NCBI GenBank assembly: GCA_012728095.1
Contig: JAAYFU010000027.1
Coordinates: 1-64,000 of the forward strand
Direction: 5' to 3'
DNA: 64,000 bases
DNA from: Clostridiaceae bacterium
Lineage (GTDB): Bacteria; Bacillota; Clostridia; DSM-8532
A program made the translations under genes and the position numbers. The notes below the pieces were generated by a model. The model worked only from the letters and a program-made list of their open reading frames with translations. It searched no databases and was not told where the DNA came from. Of the stretch, positions 49,761 through 59,656 are shown piece by piece. Position 1 is the first letter of the stretch. Each line of letters starts with the position of its first letter.

Positions 49761-50063
49761 TTATTTTGCCTCCTGTCTTATTTTTTTATATTCATTGATG
49801 AGAATTTTTGCCGTTTCAAAATCTATTTTTTCATTAACCGCCAGACGCTTTATTAAAGCAATATAAGGTTCATTTGCAGTGTTTTCGCTGATTTGAATTT
49901 TTTGTATCAGCTTATCAAGCCTGAGCCTTACGGTCGGATAAGTTACATTATATTGTTTGGCTATCTCTTTCAAAGACCCGGATGCCATTATAAAATTCTT
50001 TATAAATGATACATCTTCATCGTCAAGATTTGTCATCCATTCGGGTACGACTTCTATTGCCAC
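49761..50063 (-). CDS. DUF2089-family HTH regulator
   Basis: VPEWMTNLDDEDVSFIKNFIMASGSLKEIAKQYNVTYPTVRLRLDKLIQKI; GTG start. Confidence 0.88.
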   Translation of the reverse strand: MAIEVVPEWMTNLDDEDVSFIKNFIMASGSLKEIAKQYNVTYPTVRLRLDKLIQKIQISENTANEPYIALIKRLAVNEKIDFETAKILINEYKKIRQEAK

Positions 50064-50074
50064 AAAACCACCCC

Positions 50075-50111
50075 TTTAACAATATTAAAGATATACTATA
50101 ATATTGTTAAA
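50075..50111. promoter_or_regulatory. perfect 13-bp inverted repeat over the promoter of the DUF2089 operon
   Basis: TTTAACAATATTA-N11-TAATATTGTTAAA; minus-strand TTGACT lies at its upstream edge. Confidence 0.75.
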
Positions 50112-50155
50112 GTCAATATTAAATATTACATTTGATAAAATAAAACATCTCCCTC

Positions 50156-50345
50156 TGTCATTCTGAATGGAGCGAAGTGGAATGAAGAATCAAGCCCTCA
50201 TTTGTCATTCTGAGCGTCAGCGAAGAATCTTTTGCGTTGACGTTCAAGATCCTTCGGCTCCGCTCAGGATGACAGTAAGGGGTAATGCGCTGCGCGACCC
50301 TCAGGATGACATTTGGGGGTTGCTGCGCCCGGGATGATATCGGTA
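50156..50345. repeat. palindromic repeat cluster (gamma half, alpha+beta full element, degenerate copies)
   Basis: tgtcattctgaatggagcgaagtggaatgaagaatc; tgtcattctgagcgtcagcgaagaatcttttgcgttgacgttcaagatccttcggctccgctcaggatgaca. Confidence 0.92.
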
Positions 50346-50433
50346 GGCGGAAGCAAGGTTTCTCATGGAGATAAGCCGGTTTGCTTCGGAGGAAAGGCCC
50401 CCGAACGGGTAACATTGTTGAAATGGATAAATT

Positions 50434-50901
50434 TTACGCATATTTACATACGTCTACCCAACCTTTGGGATTCGAAAGTTGTTCCAATTCTTTAAGAGAT
50501 AATCTAACCACGCTGTTTTCACTGCCTGCGGCAGGGTATACTATTTCATTCTGCTTAAGTGACACGTCCATATAGATTACTACATCCGGTTTAACAGCAA
50601 ATGGACACACGCCTCCCGGACCATGCCCGATGTATTCTTCGACCAAATTTCCTGGAATCATCTTCGCTTTCTGATGAAATGCCGTTTTGAATTTTTGATT
50701 GTCTACCTTTACATTGCCTGCCGCAATAATGATTATTGGCGAACCGTCCACCAAAAAAGACAAAGATTTTGCAATTTGCTTCGTTTCGCAGCCAATTGCC
50801 TGCGCAGCCAGTTCTACGGTTGCGCTGGACTCCTCGAATACTATTATTCGGTCGGCTAACCCTGCCTTCTCAAAATATTTTTTAACATTTTCAAGTGACA
50901 T
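50434..50901 (-). CDS. YbaK/ProX-type aminoacyl-tRNA deacylase
   Basis: TVELAAQAIGCETKQIAKSLSFLVDG...VDNQKFKTAF...IGHGPGGVCPFA. Confidence 0.9.
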   Translation of the reverse strand: MSLENVKKYFEKAGLADRIIVFEESSATVELAAQAIGCETKQIAKSLSFLVDGSPIIIIAAGNVKVDNQKFKTAFHQKAKMIPGNLVEEYIGHGPGGVCPFAVKPDVVIYMDVSLKQNEIVYPAAGSENSVVRLSLKELEQLSNPKGWVDVCKYA

Positions 50902-51019
50902 GGTACTTTCCTCCATACGGGATCATTCGTATAGGATTCTTGTTTGTCATATAAGTATAACAATTATCTTCCGGAAAGTCACGTATGAAGGAAACATTCA
51001 GACGTGGACCTTTGATACT

Positions 51020-51676
51020 TCAATTTATTTTAAAAAGTATATCCTGGAAAATCGAAACAAAAAACATTACTGCGCTGCCGCTTAAGTTCATCCAGAAATA
51101 TGTAGAGAGAATTAGGATGAGTTTGCCGAAAACCTGTATGCGGGTTCTTATGCTTATGGTTCTGTATATAACTCCAAGCTGGAAAAAAGGCATAAAGCTC
51201 AACAGGGTAACAAGTACCGCAAAAAGCAGGCGGATTTGGGGTGTGGAATTCATATCCACCAGGTTCCAGTTCACTCCGGAATAAACAAAAGCTGCCGTAG
51301 GTATTATGAAAAGCAAATGAGAAACCGAATATGATTTCATCAGAATAACCGGAAGGCCGCTGCTCACATATTTTTCGCTGCGTTTTCCTATCATAATTGC
51401 CAGCTCTGAAATAGGCAACATAGTGCATATTACGTCAATGGCACCCACCAGCAGGGCAAAAACAAGAAACAGGAAAAGCCTCAATATGAGAAGACCGGGC
51501 GTGCCTTCAAAAAAACCCTCTTTAACAAGATTTTTATTAAAAAACAAATCATAAGACCCAACAAAAAGAAAAGCAAAGATTAAACCTGTTATATTTATTG
51601 ATAACTTTTTATGCACCCAAACCGGAAACAGAATAAAATCCATTGGGCTTGCGGGTATATCGTTGACCTTTTCCAT
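51020..51676 (-). CDS. integral membrane protein of unknown function
   Basis: About five hydrophobic segments; start MEKVNDIPASPMDFI preferred. Confidence 0.65.
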   Translation of the reverse strand: MEKVNDIPASPMDFILFPVWVHKKLSINITGLIFAFLFVGSYDLFFNKNLVKEGFFEGTPGLLILRLFLFLVFALLVGAIDVICTMLPISELAIMIGKRSEKYVSSGLPVILMKSYSVSHLLFIIPTAAFVYSGVNWNLVDMNSTPQIRLLFAVLVTLLSFMPFFQLGVIYRTISIRTRIQVFGKLILILSTYFWMNLSGSAVMFFVSIFQDILFKIN

Positions 51677-51777
51677 AAATTCATCCCTAAATAAACAATG
51701 CATTTATTTTAACATAGCAGTTTTTTCTAAGCAATAGAAGGCATATGCATAATTCTTCCGGTTTTTATCATGTTAGT

Positions 51778-51808
51778 TCAAGATCCTTCGGCTCCGCTCA
51801 GGATGACA
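51778..51808. repeat. isolated half-site of the palindromic repeat
   Basis: caagatccttcggctccgctcaggatgacac. Confidence 0.85.
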
Positions 51809-51817
51809 CTCTTCCTT

Positions 51818-53593
51818 TCATTTTTTCGCCATTGGTTGGCTGAAGGATTCTTTCCATTCCTCATAACTGCTTATTTGCTTCAGGTTTCGTTCAAACACCT
51901 TAAATACCTCTTCATTAGCAAAATTGGATGCCCATACGCATGCGCCGGCCAAATCATATTTATGCACCAATGATGTCTTCATATTCACTGCGTCTTCATC
52001 CTCGATCCACATTTGATATACTTTTCCGTCCTTTTCAAATGTAGTCTGATACTGACCCGAAATATCGTTCCATGCTGCCGCCGCGCCGTATTCCTCAAGC
52101 TTTTCCCAGGCTGTTGCCACGTTCAGGACAGTCGATGACAATTTTGACCCTTCCTCGGTTTTCTCCAAGGCCCAAAGTCTTGTGTACAGAGGCACTCCCA
52201 ATAGCAGTTTTTCAGCAGGGACTTCTGCCAGTGTTTTTTGAAGGTTTTCCTCCACCCACGGAAGCTCTGCCGTTGATCCGGCCTTGGGACTTGAACTCCA
52301 GTGCTGATCGTAAGTCATAAGGCAGATATAATCCACACTTTCTGCCAGAGCTTTCCTGTCATAACATTTGGACCACGTGTCGCTTCCGTCTGGTACAGAC
52401 ACATCAACAGAAACATACAGCCCCTGTTCCCTGGCTAAGGGATAAAATTCCCTGACAAACTGAGTGTATGCATCCTTATCGCTTTTGTACATATTTTCAA
52501 AGTCCAGGTTTATTCCGTCCAACTTGTAAAGAGCCGCATAAGCCAAAATATTGCGTATTACTTCCTGTCTTATATCGGAATTATTCAGAATTATACTGGT
52601 ACCTTCAATATCGTTAAAAGCATTTGAGAACAACGCCCAAACCTGCCACCCGTTTCTGTGGGCTTCTTCCACATACTCAGGGGTCGCCCTGTTTTTAATA
52701 GTTCCCTTCCTGTCTATAATTTCAAAGAATGTCGGGGATATGACATCTATTCCCGGAGCGGTTTCTTTCGAAAGCTTCATATGGCTTTTAGAATAAGTCA
52801 TATGCCAAACAAGGTTTATCTTGCCCTCGGTTAAAACAGGATTAACGTTTGTTTCCTCATCTTCGATAAAATACTGTTTTCCCGTAACTATCACTTCATC
52901 TTTTTTTACATAGCCCAGCGTGCCGTCATAGGCTCTTACCCTGTACCATTCATCCTTTTCGTCAAATACCGTGAGGCTCGTTTCCAAAGTGCGTTCCACA
53001 TCAAGGCCTTTTTCGCCGTGACCTTCAAACTTTTTCACAATGGGCTCGTGAATGCTCATTCCTTTTCTAACGTATGTCTTTGCGTTAACAGGCCATGCCG
53101 TTCTGTACACCTGGTTGTTGAAATCTATGACTACAACATCATTGCTCTGTATGTACCGGACATTTATACCATAGAATTCCTTGAGAAATTCAATCGGAAG
53201 ATATAGCGTTCCGTTTTCTTCGACAGCCGGAAACATAAGCTCCATTGGTTTTTCATTGACAAGCGCGTCCAGGCTGCCGGTTTTCATTCTGATAACTCTG
53301 TCCCGGGTAGTTACTATGATCTGTTTAAGAGCCTCATCGTACCATATGTATTGATCGATATATGTCTTGATTGTATCAAAAGGCAACAGGATTCTTCCCT
53401 CTGCCAGGACAGGAGGGTATGTTTCCCTTATCCACTCGCCCCCTATAACCAGATTGGTTTGCGAAGTATCGAAAGGAGCAACTTCCGTCATGTTTGGCGT
53501 GTTTTTTACAATATAAACTGCCAGAATTCCAGCGGCAATCAACGAAAGTACAAGAGCACCTGCTATCGCATAGATTCTTCTGTTATACATGTA
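51818..53593 (-). CDS. glycoside hydrolase family 18-type protein with N-terminal copper-amine-oxidase-like and SH3-like regions
   Basis: MYNRRIYAIAGALVLSL TM anchor; GRILLPFDTIKTYI...GTLYLPIEFLKEFY; YKLDGINLDFENMYKSDK (DGxxxDxE catalytic motif). Confidence 0.92.
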   Translation of the reverse strand, partial: YMYNRRIYAIAGALVLSLIAAGILAVYIVKNTPNMTEVAPFDTSQTNLVIGGEWIRETYPPVLAEGRILLPFDTIKTYIDQYIWYDEALKQIIVTTRDRVIRMKTGSLDALVNEKPMELMFPAVEENGTLYLPIEFLKEFYGINVRYIQSNDVVVIDFNNQVYRTAWPVNAKTYVRKGMSIHEPIVKKFEGHGEKGLDVERTLETSLTVFDEKDEWYRVRAYDGTLGYVKKDEVIVTGKQYFIEDEETNVNPVLTEGKINLVWHMTYSKSHMKLSKETAPGIDVISPTFFEIIDRKGTIKNRATPEYVEEAHRNGWQVWALFSNAFNDIEGTSIILNNSDIRQEVIRNILAYAALYKLDGINLDFENMYKSDKDAYTQFVREFYPLAREQGLYVSVDVSVPDGSDTWSKCYDRKALAESVDYICLMTYDQHWSSSPKAGSTAELPWVEENLQKTLAEVPAEKLLLGVPLYTRLWALEKTEEGSKLSSTVLNVATAWEKLEEYGAAAAWNDISGQYQTTFEKDGKVYQMWIEDEDAVNMKTSLVHKYDLAGACVWASNFANEEVFKVFERNLKQISSYEEWKESFSQPMAKK

Positions 53594-53742
53594 ACCCCCA
53601 TAAATAAAATACTGCTTGCACGACCGCAATCTTCAGAATATTACATTTCAAATAATATTATACAGTATAGATATATGGCCTTTGAATGGAAAAATGATGC
53701 TGTATGTATTGGTGGGCTTTGGCTGTCTTAATGAACATGATA

Positions 53743-54534
53743 TCACATTATATCCCTTAACACATCATATAACTTGTTGGCATGGTTGAAATTCTGAATG
53801 GCATTTATTATATCCTGTTCCGTAATACGCCCTATTATTTCCATGTCCTCGTTTAAAACATAGATAATATGAAAGCAATCATAATCCAGCCTTTGAACAA
53901 CATCCAGCAGAGAACAGTCATACATTGCTGCAAATACTTTCGCCGGATATAGTTTCTTCTTTTTAATTCTTTGCTTTCGGTTCAACAAGTTCTCCAGTCT
54001 CATAACACCAATCGTCTCCTCAAGAAGCTTTTCACCCGGAAGGAATAAAGCCGCCGTCAACAGACTCGGATTAACATACAACACCACCTGCAAAATACCT
54101 GCAATAAAGAGGCAAATCTTTATTATCAGCGAAAGTTTTTTTGCGATCCTGAGGGTTCGCCTGCTTCCCAATAACTTATAAGAGATTATAATAAAAATTT
54201 GGCCTCCGTCTAACGGATACAGTGGCAGCAGGTTAAAAAAACCTATTGCCGCGTTTGCTTCGCATAAATTTAACAAAAACCCTTTTGTATTTATTAACAA
54301 TGCCGCTGCAATGAAATTTCCAAAAGGTCCCGCCAAAAATACGGCCATCTGTTTTTTTAAACTGTACGAACCTTTAAGCTGCGCCCGTATTCCTACTATG
54401 GACGGTTTAAATGAATACAGCGCAACTCCGAAAAGGCGGGATGATATTATATGAAATCCCTCGTGTATCAATATTGCTGATATGCATGCCAGGATAATGT
54501 TTATCAGGGTGATCCTCCGAAAATTTTTGCACAT
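53743..54534 (-). CDS. spoIVFB: site-2 protease, SpoIVFB-like (M50) with CBS-like tail
   Basis: ILIHEGFHIISSRLFG (HExxH), NLLPLYPLDGGQ motif, C-terminal CBS-like region. Confidence 0.92.
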   Translation of the reverse strand: MCKNFRRITLINIILACISAILIHEGFHIISSRLFGVALYSFKPSIVGIRAQLKGSYSLKKQMAVFLAGPFGNFIAAALLINTKGFLLNLCEANAAIGFFNLLPLYPLDGGQIFIIISYKLLGSRRTLRIAKKLSLIIKICLFIAGILQVVLYVNPSLLTAALFLPGEKLLEETIGVMRLENLLNRKQRIKKKKLYPAKVFAAMYDCSLLDVVQRLDYDCFHIIYVLNEDMEIIGRITEQDIINAIQNFNHANKLYDVLRDIM

Positions 54535-55166
54535 TCGGTTATAATATTCTGAACTCCGGAAATCAGGCCGCTTACCTCTACATGATTATCTACCACCTGG
54601 TTCTTGATAAAGATTAATGCGCCGGCGGTATCGGTCGTCCTCTGCTGTAAAAACACTATAACCCCTAAGATGGCAAAGCAGGCCAAAGCTTGTTTTATTA
54701 TTTTCACGGCAAGTAAAGTAGCCCTGTTTTCCTCGATTGCAGTACGGTTTGACATCCCATAATAGGAAGGGCGTTTCCTGTTATAAACGCTTGTGTCTAT
54801 ACGGCCTGCAAGGCCTGACAGATATGGATACGATCTATAGCGTGAAGTATGATACCCGCCGCCTTTTTCTTCATCATGCCGCATTAATTCGGCGCTGGTT
54901 GGAAATCCTCGATTACCGGGACGATCAGAAGCATTGTAAGAAGAGGTGTATTTATTGTTATCATCGGACAAACGTCCATAGCCTAAAAAGCCCTCATAAG
55001 TTTTATCCTTAAAAGGGCTTACATTCTCTGTGCCGTACTGGATGGAACTTTGCTCTGTTCTGTTTTCTGTGGAAAAGTTGTCACCAAAATCGTAAAAACC
55101 TACTCTTCGCTTTGGTATGTAGCTTTTATACCTGTCCTGTCTATTAACTTCCGTAGCTTGAGACAT
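54504..55166 (-). CDS. 220-aa single-TM protein in the spoIVFA position
   Basis: Soluble N-terminus, one TM (ALACFAILGVIVFLQQ), overlaps spoIVFB by about 31 bp; no LytM/M23 motif seen. Confidence 0.65.
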   Translation of the reverse strand: MSQATEVNRQDRYKSYIPKRRVGFYDFGDNFSTENRTEQSSIQYGTENVSPFKDKTYEGFLGYGRLSDDNNKYTSSYNASDRPGNRGFPTSAELMRHDEEKGGGYHTSRYRSYPYLSGLAGRIDTSVYNRKRPSYYGMSNRTAIEENRATLLAVKIIKQALACFAILGVIVFLQQRTTDTAGALIFIKNQVVDNHVEVSGLISGVQNIITECAKIFGGSP

Positions 55167-55239
55167 TAACGTACGCCCCTCGTATTCTTCTACTCTTTAA
55201 TCATATGAGGGACCATACGTTATATATGAACAAAAATAA

Positions 55240-55629
55240 TCATTTTTTAACAAGTTCACGCCATTCAAAATCTCCGCGTTGAAGCCCGTTTATCAAAACC
55301 TCTGCGGTAGCCAGATTTGTCGCAATCGGGATATTGTTCCGATCGCACAGGGCCAAAAGCTCTATCAGGCCGCTGTTATCAATCTCATCAGGGTCAGCAA
55401 AATAGAGGACTAAATCCATCTCATTATACGCCACCCGGGCAATTATCTGTTCTTCTCCCAGATGTCCGTAATCCAAGGTAAAAACCTCCTGGCCACAAGC
55501 CTCAGAAATGATAGCACCCGTTCGGCCTGTCGCAAAAAGCTTATGCTTTGACAGAATATACTTATATGCAATGCAGAATGCTTCCATCAGCTCTTTTTTA
55601 TTGTCATGCGCAATAAGAGCTATATTCAT
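55240..55629 (-). CDS. methylglyoxal-synthase-like (MGS fold) protein, divergent active site
   Basis: MNIALIAHDNKKELMEAFCIAY...LFATGRTGAIISEACG...DYGHLGEEQIIARVAYNEMDLVLYFADPDE...NIPIATNLATAEVLI. Confidence 0.85.
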   Translation of the reverse strand: MNIALIAHDNKKELMEAFCIAYKYILSKHKLFATGRTGAIISEACGQEVFTLDYGHLGEEQIIARVAYNEMDLVLYFADPDEIDNSGLIELLALCDRNNIPIATNLATAEVLINGLQRGDFEWRELVKK

Positions 55630-55653
55630 TAATTCCACCTACCCCAGAGGCTG

Positions 55654-55947
55654 TCATCTTCCGGCGTTCTTCATGCCCTTTATAGGGATATTGGCCACTA
55701 GCGCCGGCACAACTCTTTCCCCGTCTTCGCTGCTGGTTTTGGTTAATTGGATATCCAGAGCTTCTTCATCAATATCCATATAATTCTGAATTACCTTTAT
55801 TATCTCACTTTTCACCATTTCCAGAAACTGCGGCGATACATTGGACCTGTCGTGAATCAATACAAGTTTCAGACGTTCCTTTGCGACATCCTTTGACGAT
55901 TCCTTTTTCCTCGTTAAAAGCCTGAATAAATCTAACATCTCCCGCAC
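55654..55947 (-). CDS. minE: cell division topological specificity factor
   Basis: AKERLKLVLIHDRSNVSPQFLEMVKSEIIKVIQNYMDIDEEALDIQL. Confidence 0.96.
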   Translation of the reverse strand: MREMLDLFRLLTRKKESSKDVAKERLKLVLIHDRSNVSPQFLEMVKSEIIKVIQNYMDIDEEALDIQLTKTSSEDGERVVPALVANIPIKGMKNAGR

Positions 55948-55952
55948 ACTCC

Positions 55953-56753
55953 TTAAGCCGGCTTAAAGCCAAATAATTTTTTCATCTTTGAGAGAATTCC
56001 GTCAGGAGTATTAAGATCCATAAAAGGAACATCCTCACCTAAAATTCTCCTGGTAATATTTCTGTATGCCTGTCCGGCCAGGGACTTTTTGTCATTCACC
56101 GCAGGCTCGCCTTTGTTGGTGGAAATAATAATATTCTCATCATCGGGAACAACTCCAATAAGCCCGATTGCCAGAATATCTATAATATCTTCTATCGACA
56201 TCATATCACCGCGTTTTACCATATCCTGACGAACACGATTTACAATCAATTGCGGATTTCTTAACTCATTGGCTTCCAGAAGGCCTATAATCCTGTCGGC
56301 ATCACGAACCGCCGAAACTTCCGGAGTGGTGATCACTATGGCTCTGTCTGCGCCGGCTATGGCATTTTTAAAGCCTTGCTCGATACCGGCGGGGCAATCA
56401 ACAATAATATAGTCGAATTCTTTCCTTAATTCATCGCAGAGGTTGACCATCTGCGGGGGTGAGATTGAATTTTTATCCCTTGTTTGTGCGGCAGGTAACA
56501 GGTACAGACCATCAAATCGTTTGTCCTTTATAAGAGCCTGTTTAAGTCTGCATGTACCTTCCACTACATCGACTATGTCATATACTATTCTGTTCTCAAG
56601 GCCCATAACTACGTCAAGGTTTCTAAGGCCTATATCGGTATCGATAAGTACAACCTTTTTGCCCAGTAAAGCCATCCCTGTCCCGATATTAGCCGTTGTG
56701 GTTGTTTTTCCTACACCACCCTTGCCGGATGTAATAACTATAACCTCACCCAT
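55953..56753 (-). CDS. minD: septum site-determining protein MinD
   Basis: VITSGKGGVGKTTTTANIGTGMALLGKKVVLIDTDIGLRNLDVVMGLENRIVYD. Confidence 0.97.
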   Translation of the reverse strand: MGEVIVITSGKGGVGKTTTTANIGTGMALLGKKVVLIDTDIGLRNLDVVMGLENRIVYDIVDVVEGTCRLKQALIKDKRFDGLYLLPAAQTRDKNSISPPQMVNLCDELRKEFDYIIVDCPAGIEQGFKNAIAGADRAIVITTPEVSAVRDADRIIGLLEANELRNPQLIVNRVRQDMVKRGDMMSIEDIIDILAIGLIGVVPDDENIIISTNKGEPAVNDKKSLAGQAYRNITRRILGEDVPFMDLNTPDGILSKMKKLFGFKPA

Positions 56754-56844
56754 ATGTATATATCCTCCGTTTATTGTATCTTAATGTTAATATTATCTTT
56801 TTTCCGTATAAAAGTCAATGAAACAACTGGCCCGCGCCACTTTT

Positions 56845-57549
56845 CTAAAACTGGACCACTTCAATAACACCGTTTGTTATTTTTGCCATTTCCGGTTGTA
56901 TGCCGTCATTTTCTTCCTCCTCTTCGGGCATACGGGCAATAACCTCAGCGATACGGATCTGGGTCGGTTTAAGATTAAGCGCATATATAAACGCTTCCCT
57001 GTTTCCCTGGGATCCTGCATGTACCATTCCTCTCAATGTTCCCAAAACGATCACATTGCCGCTTGCGATGATTTCTCCCCCCGGGTTCACATCCCCCAAT
57101 ACTACAACGCTCCCGTCAAATTCAATACGGGTCCCGCTCCGTACGGTATTCCTCACAAATTTACAGGGTTCTTCATCATTGTTGGAGAAAAAGGTTTTTC
57201 TTGTGGGAACCGCCGATTTTGTCATGTTCCTGGATATGAGAGGTTTATTTTTCGTATCCTCTTCTTTTGAAAAACTCTCGATGACAGCCCCGCTTTTTTT
57301 ATCCAGCACGGATTTTATCTCTTCTTCTTCCCGGGCGGTTAAAGTTATTCCCCTGTAGGTTACATGAAGCCTGGCCCCCTTGAAAAACCTGGCCGCGTTC
57401 TCCACTTTGTCCTCAATCTCGCTCTTTGCTTTTTCAAAATCATATTCTTCGGGAATCACAATAACAAGCCCCTCAGAATTTCCTTTAAATACAATTCCTT
57501 TTGTCTCCTGTTCCATTGCTGATTCTTCCTCTCTACCAAATAATTTCAA
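56845..57549 (-). CDS. minC: septum site-determining protein MinC
   Basis: C-terminal TVRSGTRIEFDGSVVVLGDVNPGGEIIASGNVIVLGTLRGMVHAG. Confidence 0.96.
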   Translation of the reverse strand: MKLFGREEESAMEQETKGIVFKGNSEGLVIVIPEEYDFEKAKSEIEDKVENAARFFKGARLHVTYRGITLTAREEEEIKSVLDKKSGAVIESFSKEEDTKNKPLISRNMTKSAVPTRKTFFSNNDEEPCKFVRNTVRSGTRIEFDGSVVVLGDVNPGGEIIASGNVIVLGTLRGMVHAGSQGNREAFIYALNLKPTQIRIAEVIARMPEEEEENDGIQPEMAKITNGVIEVVQF

Positions 57550-59656
57550 TGGTATCTTCGCTATTGTAAACCCCTTTGCTCTGCCTTTCCTTATTTAACC
57601 GGAAATATTCCATCATTATATCCCGGCATATAGGGGCTGTTTCACGTCCCCATACACCGTGTTCTACCACTACGGCTATTGCTATTTCGGGCTTTTCATA
57701 CGGCGCATAGCACACGAAAAGTCCGTTGGAAGATTCGGTTGCTTCACGTCCTGTCTCCGAGGTTCCCGTCTTACCGGCAACATCAAAAGGAAAATCCTTG
57801 AATTGATTTGCCGCGGTACCGTCCTCCGAGTTAACGACAGCTATCATCCCTCTTTTAACGGCATCCAGGTTTTTTTGAGAAACAGGAAGCTGTTCATAAT
57901 CCTTAGGCGGTTCATAGGTTATTGTTCCGAATTGATCCACGGCCATTTTAATAAGATGAGGAGTAAATTTTTTACCGCCGTTCGCAATCGTACTTACATA
58001 GTTTACAAGCTGAATGGGAGTAAAGGCATTATACAGCTGGCCAATCGCCGCCATTGCTGTATTTGCCGGATACCAGTCCTCGCCAAAATACTGCCTTTTA
58101 TATTCCTTTGAAGCGATGGAACCAATGGTCTCCCCTATCTCAATCCCGGTTTTTCTGCCAAACCCGAATATTTTTGCCCATTTTACAATATTATCAATGC
58201 CTGTTTGTACTCCGACCTTGTAGAAGAACATATTACTGGAAGTCTCAAGCGCATGTTCCAGGTTTATTCTGCCTTGATTACCTCCGTTATTGGTAAAAAC
58301 CATGTTCCCTATTTCTTCCTTATATGGAACATTGATTCGGGTGCTGGGCGTAATCACACCGCTTTCCAGGGCGGCAATGGCAACCAGTGGTTTATAGGTT
58401 GAACCTGGGGCATAATTCCCGGAAGTAGCGCGGTTAACCACCGGAGCGTCCGGATTGTTCCACAATTCATTTATAGCCTCTACATTATTCTCAAGAAAAA
58501 CTCTGGGGTCAAAATCCGGATAACTGGCCATTGCCAGGATTTCTCCGTTATTTACGTCCATGACGACAACAGCGCCCGCATTGGCATCTTTGAAATTCTT
58601 CTTATGCTCAATTTGCCGGATTCTTTTAATATTGCGTTCCAATGATTCAACTGCCACTCTCTGAAGATCCAAATCGATAGTAAGGTAAAGGTCCTGTCCA
58701 GGAACAGCCGGCCTTTCCACATATGACGCCGTTGTTTTGCCGTTTTCATCAACTTCGCGGAAAGTCTCTCCCCTTATGCCCCGGAGTATCGGCTCAGCAG
58801 CCGCTTCAATACCCATTTTTCCGACTATATCGCTGGCTATATAGGGAACACTGCCTTCGACACCTTCAAGTTCCTTATTGTATCTTTCCATTTCCTCCTG
58901 GGAAATTATCCCTACATAGCCCAGAACATGGGATACAATCCTGGCATTCTCGTAATACTCCCTGTAAGGTTTAATAAAGGTGGTTACCCCTCTTAACTCA
59001 AAGCTTCTTTCTTCCAGCTGGCTCATGGTTTCTGCCGAAACATCGTCGGCAATTATCAGAGGATTATTTATCTGAGGCTGGCTGAGCAGAATCTCATAAC
59101 GAAGCTGCATAATTTTAAAGGCTTCCTCATCGGTATATGTCGCATCTATTTCAAAGGTTTTTTTCCGCAAATAATCAAATGCCTGGTCTGCCGTAATAAT
59201 AAAATCTGCATCTTCTTTATTTACAACTATTGTATTAATAAAATTCTCCGGATTTTCGGTAAGAAACCTGATGGGATTAAACCCTAAATAATTGTTTAAC
59301 CTGCTTTTTATTACTTTTCCATCCTGCTCCAGTATATTGATCAATTCCAGGAGCATCCGGTTTTTTTCCTCGTTGGGCATCTTTACATCCACATATTGAA
59401 CACAGTAGCCCATACGGCTTCCGGCAATGGGTACACCGTTTCTGTCATAAATATCTCCCCGCTTGGGATATATCACACCCTTGGCAGAAAGGCGGTAAAT
59501 CGCTTCATCCCTGTAATTCTGACCGTTTACTATCTGAATCTTGGCAAGATTGTAGATTATAGCGATTGCCGCTATAAGAATGAACAAAGCCATGATTATG
59601 TATCTGTCCAGACCTTCATGTTTCTTTTCCTCTTTATTGTTCATGTTATTATTCAT
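57533..59656 (-). CDS. mrdA: penicillin-binding protein 2
   Basis: KRGDIYDRNGVPIAGS; GNYAPGSTYKPLVAIAAL (SxxK), SSN, AGKTGTSE. Confidence 0.95.
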   Translation of the reverse strand: MNNNMNNKEEKKHEGLDRYIIMALFILIAAIAIIYNLAKIQIVNGQNYRDEAIYRLSAKGVIYPKRGDIYDRNGVPIAGSRMGYCVQYVDVKMPNEEKNRMLLELINILEQDGKVIKSRLNNYLGFNPIRFLTENPENFINTIVVNKEDADFIITADQAFDYLRKKTFEIDATYTDEEAFKIMQLRYEILLSQPQINNPLIIADDVSAETMSQLEERSFELRGVTTFIKPYREYYENARIVSHVLGYVGIISQEEMERYNKELEGVEGSVPYIASDIVGKMGIEAAAEPILRGIRGETFREVDENGKTTASYVERPAVPGQDLYLTIDLDLQRVAVESLERNIKRIRQIEHKKNFKDANAGAVVVMDVNNGEILAMASYPDFDPRVFLENNVEAINELWNNPDAPVVNRATSGNYAPGSTYKPLVAIAALESGVITPSTRINVPYKEEIGNMVFTNNGGNQGRINLEHALETSSNMFFYKVGVQTGIDNIVKWAKIFGFGRKTGIEIGETIGSIASKEYKRQYFGEDWYPANTAMAAIGQLYNAFTPIQLVNYVSTIANGGKKFTPHLIKMAVDQFGTITYEPPKDYEQLPVSQKNLDAVKRGMIAVVNSEDGTAANQFKDFPFDVAGKTGTSETGREATESSNGLFVCYAPYEKPEIAIAVVVEHGVWGRETAPICRDIMMEYFRLNKERQSKGVYNSEDTIEIIW

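Noticed and set aside
50158-50415. 85-aa minus-strand ORF
   Set aside because: Mostly a translation of the intergenic repeats (CHPERSRRILNVNAKDSSLTLRMTN).
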